Assembly (NCBI GenBank): GCA_951394405.1
Contig: OX596340.1
Location: 1,116,001 to 1,180,000 of the forward strand
Direction of reading: 5' to 3'
Length of the DNA stretch: 64,000 bases
DNA from: Coprinellus micaceus
Taxonomy: Eukaryota; Basidiomycota; Agaricomycetes; Agaricales; Psathyrellaceae
Shown here: piece after piece, positions 23,937 to 34,904 of the stretch
How positions within the stretch are numbered: the first letter of the stretch is position 1
Layout: each line of letters begins with the position of its first letter
Program-made: the position numbers and the translations under genes
Notes under the pieces: model-generated
What the model saw: only the letters and a program-made list of their open reading frames with translations
Database searches by the model: none
What the model was told of the DNA's origin: nothing

Positions 23937-26223
23937 CTACGTCCCCTTCAACGCACGAACATCTGGTGCCTCAACTCCCAGTTCCTGTCGGATGTTCTCG
24001 ATGACAGCTACGAAGCCATTGAGTGGCGCGTATTCGTCGATTTGTACCTCCTCTCTGAGTTGAGACCTCCAATCGGGGGGAAGATGAGAGAACATGGTTG
24101 CAACGAGGTCGAGTGACGCCTGGTAGCCTTCATCGACTGTATACCGAGTGAGCGTAACGGGGAGGTTTGCGTTGATCGACCCCGCTTTTTCGTCGCCTAT
24201 GTTGAAGTACAGGTCGGAGGGCCGCTTGGTGTCATGAAGAAACCACCCTCGTTCGTTATGCGCTCGCCACAGCGCTTCGCGAAGGAAGGCAACATCATTG
24301 GGAACATCCCAGCCCAATCCCTTGCAAGCTCGAAGAATGTTGCTCCTCCAGTGCTTGCAATGGGGAAGGCACTCTCCCGGGCGGTCGAACGGGCACTGAA
24401 GGGGTCAAGTAGTAAGTGACTCGGACACTTAACTTCGGTTCCATCACCTACGTATTCGTGGACAGCGCCGAACCAGTCTGATACGCACTCACAGTTCCCT
24501 TCCTCGCGGGTGTGCGAAGACTTGGTGCTCGCGACCAAGTGCACCCACCATGCCACATCGCAATCAACCGACTCCTTGAATCGTGCTTCCCTAAATACGA
24601 AATATACGTTGACACCTAAATCATGGACAAAGTTGCTTAGAAAGGGCGTCTGCTGTGATTCCGGTCGAGTGACGGCAGGGGACTTGTCTAGAAAAATGTC
24701 ATCGATTGTCAACGTGAGGGTGTCTCAGGAACGCACTCATGAAGATGTCAACAGAACGTTGTAGGAAGAGCTCGGAGCCAGCTTCGTCGCGGTAGGCATG
24801 ATTAAGTTCTTGACCGCATCGATTTTCATCACTGAGGAAATCGAGGAATGACTTATGGTGAAAGCTGTACGGTGACGACTGGTCTTCGACGGGAGGTATC
24901 CATACCAGCGATACGAGGTTCTCCAACAAATAATTAGCATGGCCTTCGTAATCTTCGAGCAATTGGTTGAAGAAGAGCGCGGGCCAGGCTGGTGACAAAT
25001 GGCGAATTATCCAGATCCATCGAACTGCCAGGAGCGGGTCAGGACTCAGCCCCAGGATACGCATGTAGAGAGTGTCCAAAGGTGCCAGAGCGCCAACTTC
25101 CCGGCAGGATCCGTCGAGCAGGCTAGCCAGGAGAGCTTTAGGATTGGGATACTTGCCACTGTGTAGGAAGCGGACGATGGTTGCGGCGTATATAAACTGA
25201 CCCGACGCATTGTACAGCAGCTTCTCGATGTCCTTCTCGGAGGGCCACGAAGAGGGTAGTCTGTACCTCCTCCGGATTTCGGCGAACTTGGCGTTGAGAA
25301 ACAGCCTGATATCGGAATCGGGGTCGTACCTTGCGTCGAGGAAGATCTCTCTGGTGACGTCCTTTGCGTAGTTTGCCAGGAAATTCTGGATCGTGCGCTC
25401 GGGGCGGCTGGCCACGATGATGCGGAAGGGGAATGCGCTGCTGTTGGCGGCATACAGCAAAGCGGACAGAATCTCCTCCTGGTCTGCTTCGTTTTCCAAG
25501 CGGACCTCGTGTGGGTCTCGCCCAGGTTCTCGAGAGTTCGCCCCTTCCACCTCGTCTAATCCGTCAATGATGAAAACCTTGGGAAGGGTCGATAGATCAA
25601 GTTGGTGTTGAGTATCGTTGAATGGCTTGATTAACAGAAACCTGAACTGGTCCTTCAACCTTTTTTGAAAGATCAACGGATCTCGCCGGACTGCCGTAAG
25701 TACGGCGCGGCGGAGAGGGTGCTCGTCGTCGAGGTGGAAGATGAGGTAATAGGCCAGCGTCGCCACGAGATACCGCTTCGAACGCCTGGCCACCGACCCA
25801 GAGAACGATGCGAAGAAAAAGCCGCCGGCTAGGAGGCCAAGCTCGTCGCATGTGTCCGCGATCGAACCCGCAATAGCGGTTTTTCCCGTCCCCGCAGGCC
25901 CAGTCAACCACAGAATCCTCTTCGGTTCTGCCTCGTCGTTACCATCGGTAATCCAGCTATGCATATCCCCCTGAACTGCCTTCCTGGTATCTTCGTGACA
26001 TTGCGGCGCATCGTGCCGCTCTGCAGAGTTGTGTGCGGCGTCGGCCGCGACGTTATCGTACAAATCTATATCCCGCAGCCTCCTCAGGCGATACCCATCG
26101 GAAGGACTGCAGGATCTACTTACGTTGGAATGCCTTCTCTAAATCTCCTGAGTTCGAACTGACGATGGTGACGCTCCCTACGTGGAAGTCGTGGGCATTG
26201 GTGAAATAGTGGGGGGCCGACAT
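23937..26223 (-). CDS. NACHT-domain STAND NTPase, paralogue F
   Basis: Four exons on the minus strand (26223-26124, 26065-24737, 24687-24452, 24395-23937) encode 707 residues. The leader is MSAPHYFTNAHDFHVGSVTI. Walker A LTGPAGTGKTAIAGSIAD and Walker B KVFIIDGLDEVEG are intact, and the core is type II (DVTREIFLDARYDPDSD, KFAEIRRRYRLP). The linker reads DCDVAWWVHL and includes extra Cys (NCECVSDWF). The Cys/His module is CPFDRPGECLPHCKHWRSN, then ILRACKGLGWDVPND. Like E, it has no acidic tail and ends ELGVEAPDVRALKGT. It is transcribed towards E. Confidence 0.92.
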
Positions 26224-26255
26224 GACGGTAGGAGGAAGAAGTGCAACTAGGTTCC

Positions 26256-26300
26256 CACGTGGCGAGCAACCTGACTCGGAGGGTGCGGCTTGGGCGCTTA
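26256..26300 (-). promoter_or_regulatory. NACHT-F promoter block
   Basis: On the minus strand, TAAGCGCCC (26300-26292) is followed by CACGTG (26261-26256), exactly 32 nt before the ATG at 26223. Confidence 0.6.
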
Positions 26301-26619
26301 CATCCAAGTTACATTATTTCGAGTCAAACTTGCTTTGTACCACCACTCCGTCATGCGAATATGGCCTCCCTGTGACACTCACCATCGGGGACAAATTTCA
26401 CCTGCCCTGTCCCCCGACACCGACATAAAGATTGTCCAGTGCTGTACCGCAACGATTCCAAGCATACACGACACTAAGAGTTGTCCAAGTATATCTCAGC
26501 TCGAGCCCCCCAATGCGCGACACATAGATGACCAGTAAATATGACTTACATGGGTCTTTCGAGACCGGAGATCCGAAGGGTGCTGTAGTGATGCAACAAT
26601 CATTGGCTCTACAGCTGGG

Positions 26620-27735
26620 TCCTCCGATCCAGGAGGGTCTCCAGGAGAGCTTTGGGATTGGGATGTTTCTCGCTCTGGAGAAAGCGGATGACGGTGGCAG
26701 GGTATATGAATTGACCTGACGCGTTGGACACCAGCTCCTGGATGTCCTTTTCCGAGGCCACGAAGCGGGTAATCGGTACCTCCTCCGAATTTCGGCGAAC
26801 TTGGCACCGAGAAACAGCCTGATATCCGAGTGTGGGTCATATTTATTGTCGAGGAATATCTTATGAGTGACCCGGGTACCCTCTGCTGCGAACAAGGTCT
26901 GAATAACACGTTCGGGACGACTGGCGATGAGAGTACGGAAAGGGAAGGCGGGGTCGCTGGAGGCGTACAGGAAGGCGGAGAGAATCTCTTCTTGCTCGGC
27001 CTCGTTCTCCATACGAACGTCGTGTGGGTCACGCCCAGGTTGTCGAGAGTTGACCGCTTCCACCTCATCCAAGCCGTCAATGATGAACACTTTCGGGAGG
27101 ACAGCGGTGTCGAATTGACCCCTGGTGTCATTGAGAGGCTTTATCAAGAGAATCTTGAACTGGTCCTTCAACCTTTTGCGAAAGATCGAATGACCTCGTT
27201 GGACCGCCAATAATACTGCGCGGCGGAGAGGGTGATCATCGTCGAGCGGGGAAATGAGCTGGTAAGCCAGTGTCGCCACGAGCCACGGCTTCAAGCGTCT
27301 GGTCTCAGATGCTGCAAAGGATGCAAAGAAGAAGTTGCCAGCAAGGAGGCCCCCCTCGTCGCACGTGTCCGCAATCGAACTTGCAATAGCGGTCTTCCCC
27401 GTCCCTGCTGGCCCGGTCAGATGGAGGATCTTCATCGGCTCAGCTTCATCGTCGCCATCCTTGATCCAACTATGGATCTCCTCCTGGACCGCCTTCCTGG
27501 TGTCTTCGTGGCACTTAGGTGCCGCTCCGCCGAGTTATGTACAGCGTCGATCGCGATGTTATCGTACAGGTCTGTGCGATGCACGCTTGTTAGGCGGGCA
27601 CCATCTGAACGATTGCGGAATCGATTACTTACGTTGGAAAGCCTTCTCAAGGTCCCTCGGAGAGTTCATGTTGTTGATGGTGATGCTCCATACATTCCAG
27701 TCGTGAGCGTTGGCGAAATAGTATGGGGCTGACAT
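26620..27735 (-). pseudogene. NACHT paralogue G, truncated and frameshifted
   Basis: A broken NACHT gene. Exon 1 (27735-27633, MSAPYYFANAHDWNVWSITI) and the first intron (27632-27572) are normal. In exon 2 about 7 bases are missing near 27525: the family's ERHDAPKCHEDT becomes ERHLSATKT, shifting the frame before Walker A. The frame with LTGPAGTGKTAIASSIAD and KVFIIDGLDEVEA stays open for about 230 codons, then a one-base loss near 26765 (after LPASWP) shifts it again. Similarity ends near 26620, inside the equivalent of the RFLQSGKHPNPKALLETLL region. The last third of exon 2 and exons 3-4 are absent, replaced by unrelated sequence leading to the NACHT-F promoter. Its own promoter block is intact. 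Confidence 0.85.
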
Positions 27736-27767
27736 GGTGGTGGGAGGAAGAGCTGAAACGAGGCTCC

Positions 27768-27795
27768 CACGTGGCGAGTACAGCTTGGGCGCTTA
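27768..27795 (-). promoter_or_regulatory. promoter block of NACHT pseudogene G
   Basis: On the minus strand TAAGCGCCC (27795-27787), AAGCTGTACTCGC, then CACGTG (27773-27768), exactly 32 nt before the ATG at 27735. It is the most compact version of the block. Confidence 0.6.
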
Positions 27796-29531
27796 ATTCG
27801 ATGTGGGGTAGACAAATGCTTTTGGCCTCGTTTTTCATGCCTTTGCAAGATATTCCAGTCAATCGGGCGTGTTTCTTCTCATATACTCCTCGACTTTCGA
27901 ATTTTCTCCGAAGGGCAGTGCGGGAAGAGAATGACTTAACGCTCCGGGCTCGGGGGACGCCACCCCTCCTCCGAAAGCCCCTCCTGGACCCAGCTGTCAT
28001 AGACCTGGGCATCGCTGAAAAGCGACGCCCTCAGAGGGATGGGCCACAAATGGCTCATGCAAGGGATGCACTGCGAGGTGGATCCGGAGGTGGGCAGTGA
28101 GTGATACAGGGAGACGAAGAATCCGTTCTTTGAAGGGGAGCGTGGAGAAGGAGAGAGCGCCAGCCGTACCGAACATGAACATTCGCACGAACGACAGTAG
28201 GCTAGCCAGACCTCTGAGACCTATATAACTAATGACATATCCCCGCGATTGATATAGCTATCCCCCTACGATACCTTTTCAAAGAGTGAATTCATGGATC
28301 CAGCTGAGGGGCAATGTCCTTATTTTGGGCACGAGCATCTCGGGAAGCGCAATTGATGCCCTTGACCGCCATTCCGCCTCATGCCTCATGGACTTCTCTC
28401 CTCTCCACCATCCACATCCCCATCCCCGCGCCCGTCCCTCATGGCCAGCGGAAAGGTCGTGCTGCGAAGTTAGCAGCCCACTACTCCTCCAACATTGCGA
28501 GATGACGTCGCAGGCCACGTCCTTCGAACTGGCACACTCCGCACACCACCCAACTCTTCCCTTCATTCCTTCCAAACACCATGGAGCGAAGCGACGAAAC
28601 TCGGGGCCCACTTTTGGGGAGAGGCAATTGTGTATAATTAGCCGCTTCCTATAGCAACGGCGAGTTTCGAGCGACTCGAGCCTTGAAAACGTGGACTTTT
28701 GAACCCGTACCCGACCCATACTTCCGCTCACTCGACCATCACCCGGTGCCACGCGCCCAGGGCAGCAGTCTGCATTGCACCCCTGGTACCTGGAGCGATT
28801 CACAGCCAAATCCCAGGGCGGACAGTATCCGTAGGAGGTACATGGACCATACGCTTGGCATACCCACCCCAACGTGAGCATCCCAGCATTTGAACGAATC
28901 TGCTAAGCACTTACCCGAGCTCCTTCAGTTTCTAGCACGGTCAACGTTATCCTTACCCCCGCGGCCGGGCCAAGCAGGTAGAACCAGGGTAGAACCTTGG
29001 TAGAGAGGCGCGAGAAGAGGGGCGTTGGTGGCATACGGCATCGGTCGCTCGGAAGATATGCATCGTCTGACGAGATGATGAGATTCCGTTTCCTAGGCGC
29101 CCAAATCTTTTCACGCCGGCATTCTCCAAGGCCTTCCCCAATGACGATTCTTCTTCTCAGAAATCGAATCCAGTCTCACAACAGTTCAACAACAGAAGGA
29201 ATCTGTCGCAGACTCTCTCAGGGATCAGGGGCATATCCAATCATGCCTCAATCTAGCTCACGTTCATACACACCTGTGGGGGAAGTGAGCTAATAGGAGC
29301 GACTATTGGATCCACGCTCAGTTCCTTTTCGTTTCTTGTTCCCTTTCTTTCTTGTTCTCTTGGTTTCGTTCGTTCGTTTCTCTTCCTTCGACGTCTGCGA
29401 CAGTGACTGTGAGGATACAGCCTGGCCTGTATCCCTCGTCTTTTCTTCATTCACCCCTTCCTTCCTCCTCCTCCTACCCCCACACCCTTTCCCTTCCGTT
29501 CCCCTCTCCATTTTCCCTTTAATTTGGACTC
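27796..29531. other. intergenic, no gene confirmed
   Basis: About 1.7 kb between NACHT pseudogene G and the membrane protein gene. A 200-codon open frame on the minus strand (28881-28279) is Cys-rich but has no recognisable family or splice support. The last 200 bases (29310-29520) are strongly CT-rich, typical of a fungal promoter and leader for the gene at 29532. Confidence 0.45.
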
Positions 29532-32500
29532 ATGAAGACCATTACGATCCTTCCCATTCTTTTCCTTACATTCGCGCAGGCCGTCGTCCAAGCGAACCTG
29601 ACATTCGGCGCCATCCGCCAATGCGAGCCCGTCACCGTCTCCTTCCAATCCAACTCCCTCCCCGCCGGCACCTCCGCCGACCTCTCTACAACATCGCTCA
29701 CCATCCTTCCCCTCGGTCTCCCACCTGTTGTCTTTCCCTTCAACCCAAGACTAACAGGAACCGCGAACTCAGTGGTGCTTGCGGCGCTACCCTACCCTGC
29801 GCAAACGCGCTTCCTTGCGAGCTTGACGGACCAACTGGGGAAGCCGCTCAGCAAAGTGAGCGCGTTGATGACGATAGGGGCTAGTACGTCTGGAGGGAAT
29901 ACGACGTGCCTTGCATCACGGCCTACTGAAAGGATGTTTTCGCTCCTTGAAAACCCTGCCCAATGCTCTGACTTTACGGTGTGGTACAATGCCTCTACAA
30001 GCTCTACCTCGGCGACTTCCACCACGTCCACCACCACATCCTCCTCCTCGACAACCCCTACCGCCACCAGTACTAGTGACGCTCGAAGACCGGACCCACC
30101 GAGGGTGCGAGTGTACACCCCGGAAGGTGTCGAGCTCCTGCTGAATAACACGTCGAATAACGTCACCGGAGAGGACGGGATGGCGCGGTATACGATGAGC
30201 ATTACGGCGGGGAAGCAGGTGATACTGATGTTTGATTTGGGGAATGGGGCGAGGGAGGTTACGGATTGGATTACTGGTGAGTGCTCTATCCATCCATACG
30301 CCCACCTGCCTGGTCCGCCACCCACATCTTTCCACTTATTCGGGCTACAACCCTTCCTTCCTTCTTCTTTCACCCCCAGGCGAGAGGCGCACAAAGTATC
30401 TGAGTTTCTACTCTCGTCTCAAGTTTCAACTCCCCCCAGGCATCTGCCTGCGCTTATACTGTCACCGTCCACTCCTTTACCCACTTCGTCTTTCTTCTTT
30501 TGGCTGAAACCCGGATCCCATTCGCCTGGCGTTTTGGCTTGGTCTGAAAGGTCAGATTGCCTTCGTCAGCCTTACGACAGAGCCTTTAGTGTGATCGTGG
30601 CGGCCGTTTCGACTCGACGCTTCTCTTTCTTGTGTTTCGCCCATTTTGCATGTCTGAATTGCTTTGACTGTTGGATCATCGAAACATAACGATGATATTG
30701 ATCTTTCTTCTTCTTTGATCTTTGCATATTCATTCTTCCCTTATTCCGCTCGCATCTCACTGATTGTCATTTATTTCACGTTTACTGACGATCCTCTAAT
30801 CGCCCTACTATTTCCCTCCATCAGTTTCAGGCTCCTCTACCTCACCATCCGAATGCCTGCAAGCAGAACGCGACGCGTTGGCCGCCCTTTCCCCGTCCAG
30901 CGACTCGACCACCGTCACCCGCCCCTCAAACGCCATCATCATTGGTGCTGCGTCTGGCGGGGCCGCCGTCCTGATCATCGCGCTCGCCATGACATTCTTC
31001 ATCGTCCGCGATAGGCGCCAACGTGCGGCACAACGGGAGAGGAGGGAGCGGGTTATCAGGAGAGTGAGAAGTATGAGCTTCAATGGACAAGGAAGCGGGA
31101 GGGGTACGAGGGGCAATACGTTCTTGTTCCCCAGGCCAGTGAGGAGCTCGACGTTTCCTGGACCGAACCAGGCTTGGGGTACCGACGCACAAGAAGACGA
31201 GAAGGTGGAGGATTCCGGGCCCCAGAACGAACCCACCGCCAATGGACTGTCCAAACAACCATCGTATTCGAACCACCCGTACGCGTTCTCCCCTCGCTCG
31301 TCCAGGTCCTCATACATCCTCGTCGACCGACCTTCCTCTCCTAACAATCCCTACAACTCTTCGCAGCAACTCCCACTGGAGCGCGATGCACCCTACCAGT
31401 CTCGTCCCTCGCTCGGAGCGCAGTCCGAAGAGCGGAACATTCCCCCGATTCGGTTTTCCCGCCATGGGTATGGATACGAAGACCCTGATCGGCTGAGCTT
31501 GACAAGTTTGGACATCGAGGGCATGCTCAACATGGCTCAGGTTCAAGAAGATTCTGGGCGGAGTCGGGAGGGTAGCATTCCGACCATCATGCCTGACAAG
31601 CGGCCCGGTTTGGAGGAGAGTAGGACGAGCAGTGAAAACGTCGTCCCGAAGGTTCCAAGCGCCGATGTATCCATTACCTTGCCGGTGGATGAAGGTAACA
31701 ATGCGAGCGGCTCGACACCCGCCCCTGGCCGACCACCTGCAATCAAGCTTCCAACACGCCCAGAACCGCCTCTCCTTCGAACCCGCTCGCGTCGCACGCT
31801 CAAAGTCAACTCGGATATCCCCGACGGGGTTTTCAGCGCGACAAATTCATTCATTTCGTCCGCTGGAGATGAGCTCGGGACAGGTAACGATTCTGACAGT
31901 ATGGCGGGTTGGTCACCCGTCTACCCAAGCACATACTTCCGGTCGAGCGCGTATCCTCAGCCGCAGCCCGTGTCTCCTGGCTCAGAGGAGATGTCAAACC
32001 AGATGCCGCCGTCGTCAATGCAGGCTCCGTCTGAGCCGACATCGGGTCTGCCATCCGAGGCTTCATCGTTTACGAGGCGGATTTTGGCACCGTTCCCTGA
32101 CGCTCGGCCAACACCAAACTCAGAATCTCAGCCCGCACTCGGGTCGTCTTCCTCTATCCTTCCACAACGAACCTCCTCCCCACCGCCCGCCATCTCCTCT
32201 CGGAAGGCTTCCGCCGAGTCCTCTGCCTCGGTGCAGAATGTCCTCCTTCGTGGATCAATGCGAGACTCCGCCGCTTCCGGATACGCATTCCCTTCGCCAT
32301 CCGCGTTCCCAACCCCGCCCTCGTCAATACCAACGGTCCAGTATCCCTACCGCCCCCCGCTTCAAAATGTGGGGTCGAGTTCAACGTTCAGGTCCCTGCC
32401 CAGCGTTACGACTTCATTCAGTCAACCTTCCGCTGCAACCACAAGTTCGTTCACCCAACAAAGCGCAGCGCTGTCAAGTGGTGTCACGTACACGACCGGG

Positions 32501-33067
32501 GCATCCACCTATGGGCTTTCGCCTTCGGAAGGGGGCGTCTTTAGTCCGAGCTCAGTCCCCACACTCCCTGCATACTCCCCCCTCCGCGATCCCCCACCAT
32601 TCTCTGCGCTTTCCCCACCGCCGGACAGCGTCTTATCGTCGATGTGGTCAGGTCGCCCCATGCTATCGCCCCTCGTTGAATCAGAGCCTTCTCCGAGCCT
32701 TGCGTCAGGCTCCAGTTCCATTCAAACAGGGCTGCGGTCACTTTCACCGTTGGTCACGTCAGGACTGGGCAAGCAGGGTAGTATACGATCTTCTCAGCTC
32801 TCAATGTCCCCAGCGTCAGTGCGCTTAGCCGCGAGGAGCGATGTGAGGGAAGTGAGAGTCGATACCAGCGAAAGGGAAGTGAAAAGGGATATGGGTACAC
32901 GAAAGACCCCCGGAGGTTCCCTACCTGTGAACTATTCAGGGCTACCTGCGAATCCCAGGGGCAACGTGAGGAGGGGAGGAAGCGTGAGCACGGTGATCGG
33001 TGCGAATGGGACTCTCAGTCGACAGCCGAGTACCATCGGGGAGGAGTTTTACGGGATTGCTCAGTAG
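29532..33067 (+). CDS. single-pass membrane protein with Ser-rich tail
   Basis: Two exons (29532-30276 and 30825-33067) encode about 995 residues. A signal peptide (MKTITILPILFLTFAQAVVQ) leads an extracellular part built of two similar modules. Each has an early Cys (RQCEPVTVSF; AQCSDFTVWY), then a P-x-x-V-type strand, and ends with a Cys-Leu after a Ser/Thr stretch (GGNTTCL; SGSSTSPSECL). A Ser/Thr-rich spacer lies within the second module. One transmembrane helix follows (AIIIGAASGGAAVLIIALAM, then a basic RDRRQR stop). The roughly 690-residue cytoplasmic tail is Ser/Pro-rich and disordered. The layout resembles basidiomycete wall-sensor-like proteins, but the function is unknown. The 548-nt intron is unusually long; an acceptor 6 bases downstream (30830) also keeps frame. 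Confidence 0.8.
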
Positions 33068-34904
33068 GATGTTGCATACAATATAAGGCTCGTAGCCTCA
33101 GGGACTTTGGGGTACAGACATTGTATTTTTAGCGAGCTACGTGCTCAAGTTGGTGTACATTCTTTGTCACTTTCGCTTCGGACCCCCCTTTACTTTCCTT
33201 CGTTCTTCTCTCCTAGTAGCGTTCATGGTTCGCTCGTCCGAACCGGAATGTCTTTTCGCAACTGCCTCTACAATTGATTTATCGATTATTTCTTCAGTTA
33301 TTAGAACACACGGACTCTGCTCTCGTTATTGCACAATTTCGCGATTCATGTAGCTCGCTCCACATGTGTCCAAGTCACTCCCACTGACTTCTCTCCGGAA
33401 CGCCACCCTAGATACCGCCAGCTCGTGGGTCGATGAAGTTCGAACTCGCCCATGAAGGGCTGATGATACCAAATCCGATCTCAACGGGCCGTCGTCCAGT
33501 GCTTGTGCGGACTTTCCCATGGCTGGCGTTGTTGCTAAGCGCCCGTCTGTGCTGACCTCATCTACCGTTGCGTGCTGTACCTAACCGCGTGCTTCGAAAG
33601 GCTTCGAACTGCTCCCAATTCTGTCATGAGAAGCGATATCGGTGGGTATACGCTATATCGCAACCGGCGAAATGATGGTATTTGACGCTGGATTTCCCTT
33701 CAATTATCCAAAGGTAGATCTGCCTCTTCTGATCTTCCGTCGCCCTCGTTCATCCGCCTTGCGACGGGTGCCACGCTTATTGGTCTTGGGCTTATGACAG
33801 CCCTAATAGCTGAGAGCAGGTTGAACGTCTTCCCGACGATATGGGTGCCACAGAAATCTCGGCCGACCCACCAGGGAGAGCGAGCTAGAATTAACATGCT
33901 AGTACACCTTCACGGCGCTGGTCACACATGGTCGAGATCGTCCAGAATATCCTGCGTCCAATTCTGACTGGAATTAGACGAAACCAAGATAGCATCCGCC
34001 GAATTAAATAATATTGGGATGTTACCTCACAAGAATTCTGAAAGGCGACGGGGCGTACTCGAAGATTACGTGCGGTTGCTACCTGAGGAAATGGAACTCA
34101 GGGAGATACAAATCCAAACCAGTTGCCGCAACGTTCCGAAGTATTGGCATATGTTAGAGGGATGGTCTGTGGACTCTATGGTGCCACGAGGAGCTCAACA
34201 AGTTGAGTTGTCGTAGCTTTGGGTGCAAGGACTTCGCCGAAGCGCGACCAGATGTGACAAGGGATGGGTCCCCTATTTCAGCCCACATACCGGTCCAGAG
34301 CTAAGGCCCAGAGGAGCTTCACTCTGGTGGGCTCTAGAGAGGCTTAGGTACATAGCCCTCGTTGCGACATAGGCGAAGTACCGCTGGCGCGTGTATTGGC
34401 GCCCAGCCAGCGCCTAATAGATCCGTTCACTGACGTCATAAAATCTGCCCCCCCCCCTCCTTAACCACCATTCAAACAGGACCCAGGGGTGAGTCAGAAA
34501 CGTTGAATAGATACGACCGAAGGTGCCGAGGGGCCAGAAAAGAAGGGGGCGGGGTTGGAAGGTCCTATGGATATTCTAATACTATTTCATAGATATGATA
34601 TCGCCACCCCCCCACCCTCCCAAAAAAAAAAAAAGACCCTGATCGCACAACTGTTCGCCCGCTGCGTCTTTCCCTCCCCTATCGTCTTCGCGCCAGTGCT
34701 TCTCCCCTCGCACATCACTGGGTCCGGGTGTATTTCAGCGTGACTCCATGGCCTTTCCACCCGCGAACATGAGCGCCAAATGGCTGGCATACGTTTGGTG
34801 CATCATTGGCAGCGGGGTGAGGGGGTGGAGGGGGTGGAGTTTGGCTTGTAAGGAACCGTATGGTGGAATGGGGGGCGGGTGGGGGAGGGTACGTTGGACT
34901 CTGC
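33068..34904. other. gene-poor interval
   Basis: No gene is recognised in 1.8 kb. Features noted are a TAAGCGCCC word at 33536-33544, a 10-base C run at 34448-34457 and a 13-base A run at 34622-34634. Open frames at 33700-33897 (minus) and 34019-34216 (plus) have no recognisable domain. Confidence 0.45.

Noticed and set aside
28279..28881. 200-codon minus-strand open frame
   Set aside because: Cys- and Arg-rich with no recognisable family, no intron signals in phase and no promoter features; probably chance in GC-rich DNA.
31632..32828. 398-codon open frame on the plus strand
   Set aside because: It is the +1 shadow of the Ser/Pro-rich tail of the membrane protein gene and has Arg/His/Pro-rich composition with no domain.
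34622..34634. 13-base A run as a retrotransposon poly(A) tail
   Set aside because: No reverse-transcriptase-like coding sequence or target-site duplication is visible next to it; treated as a simple homopolymer.
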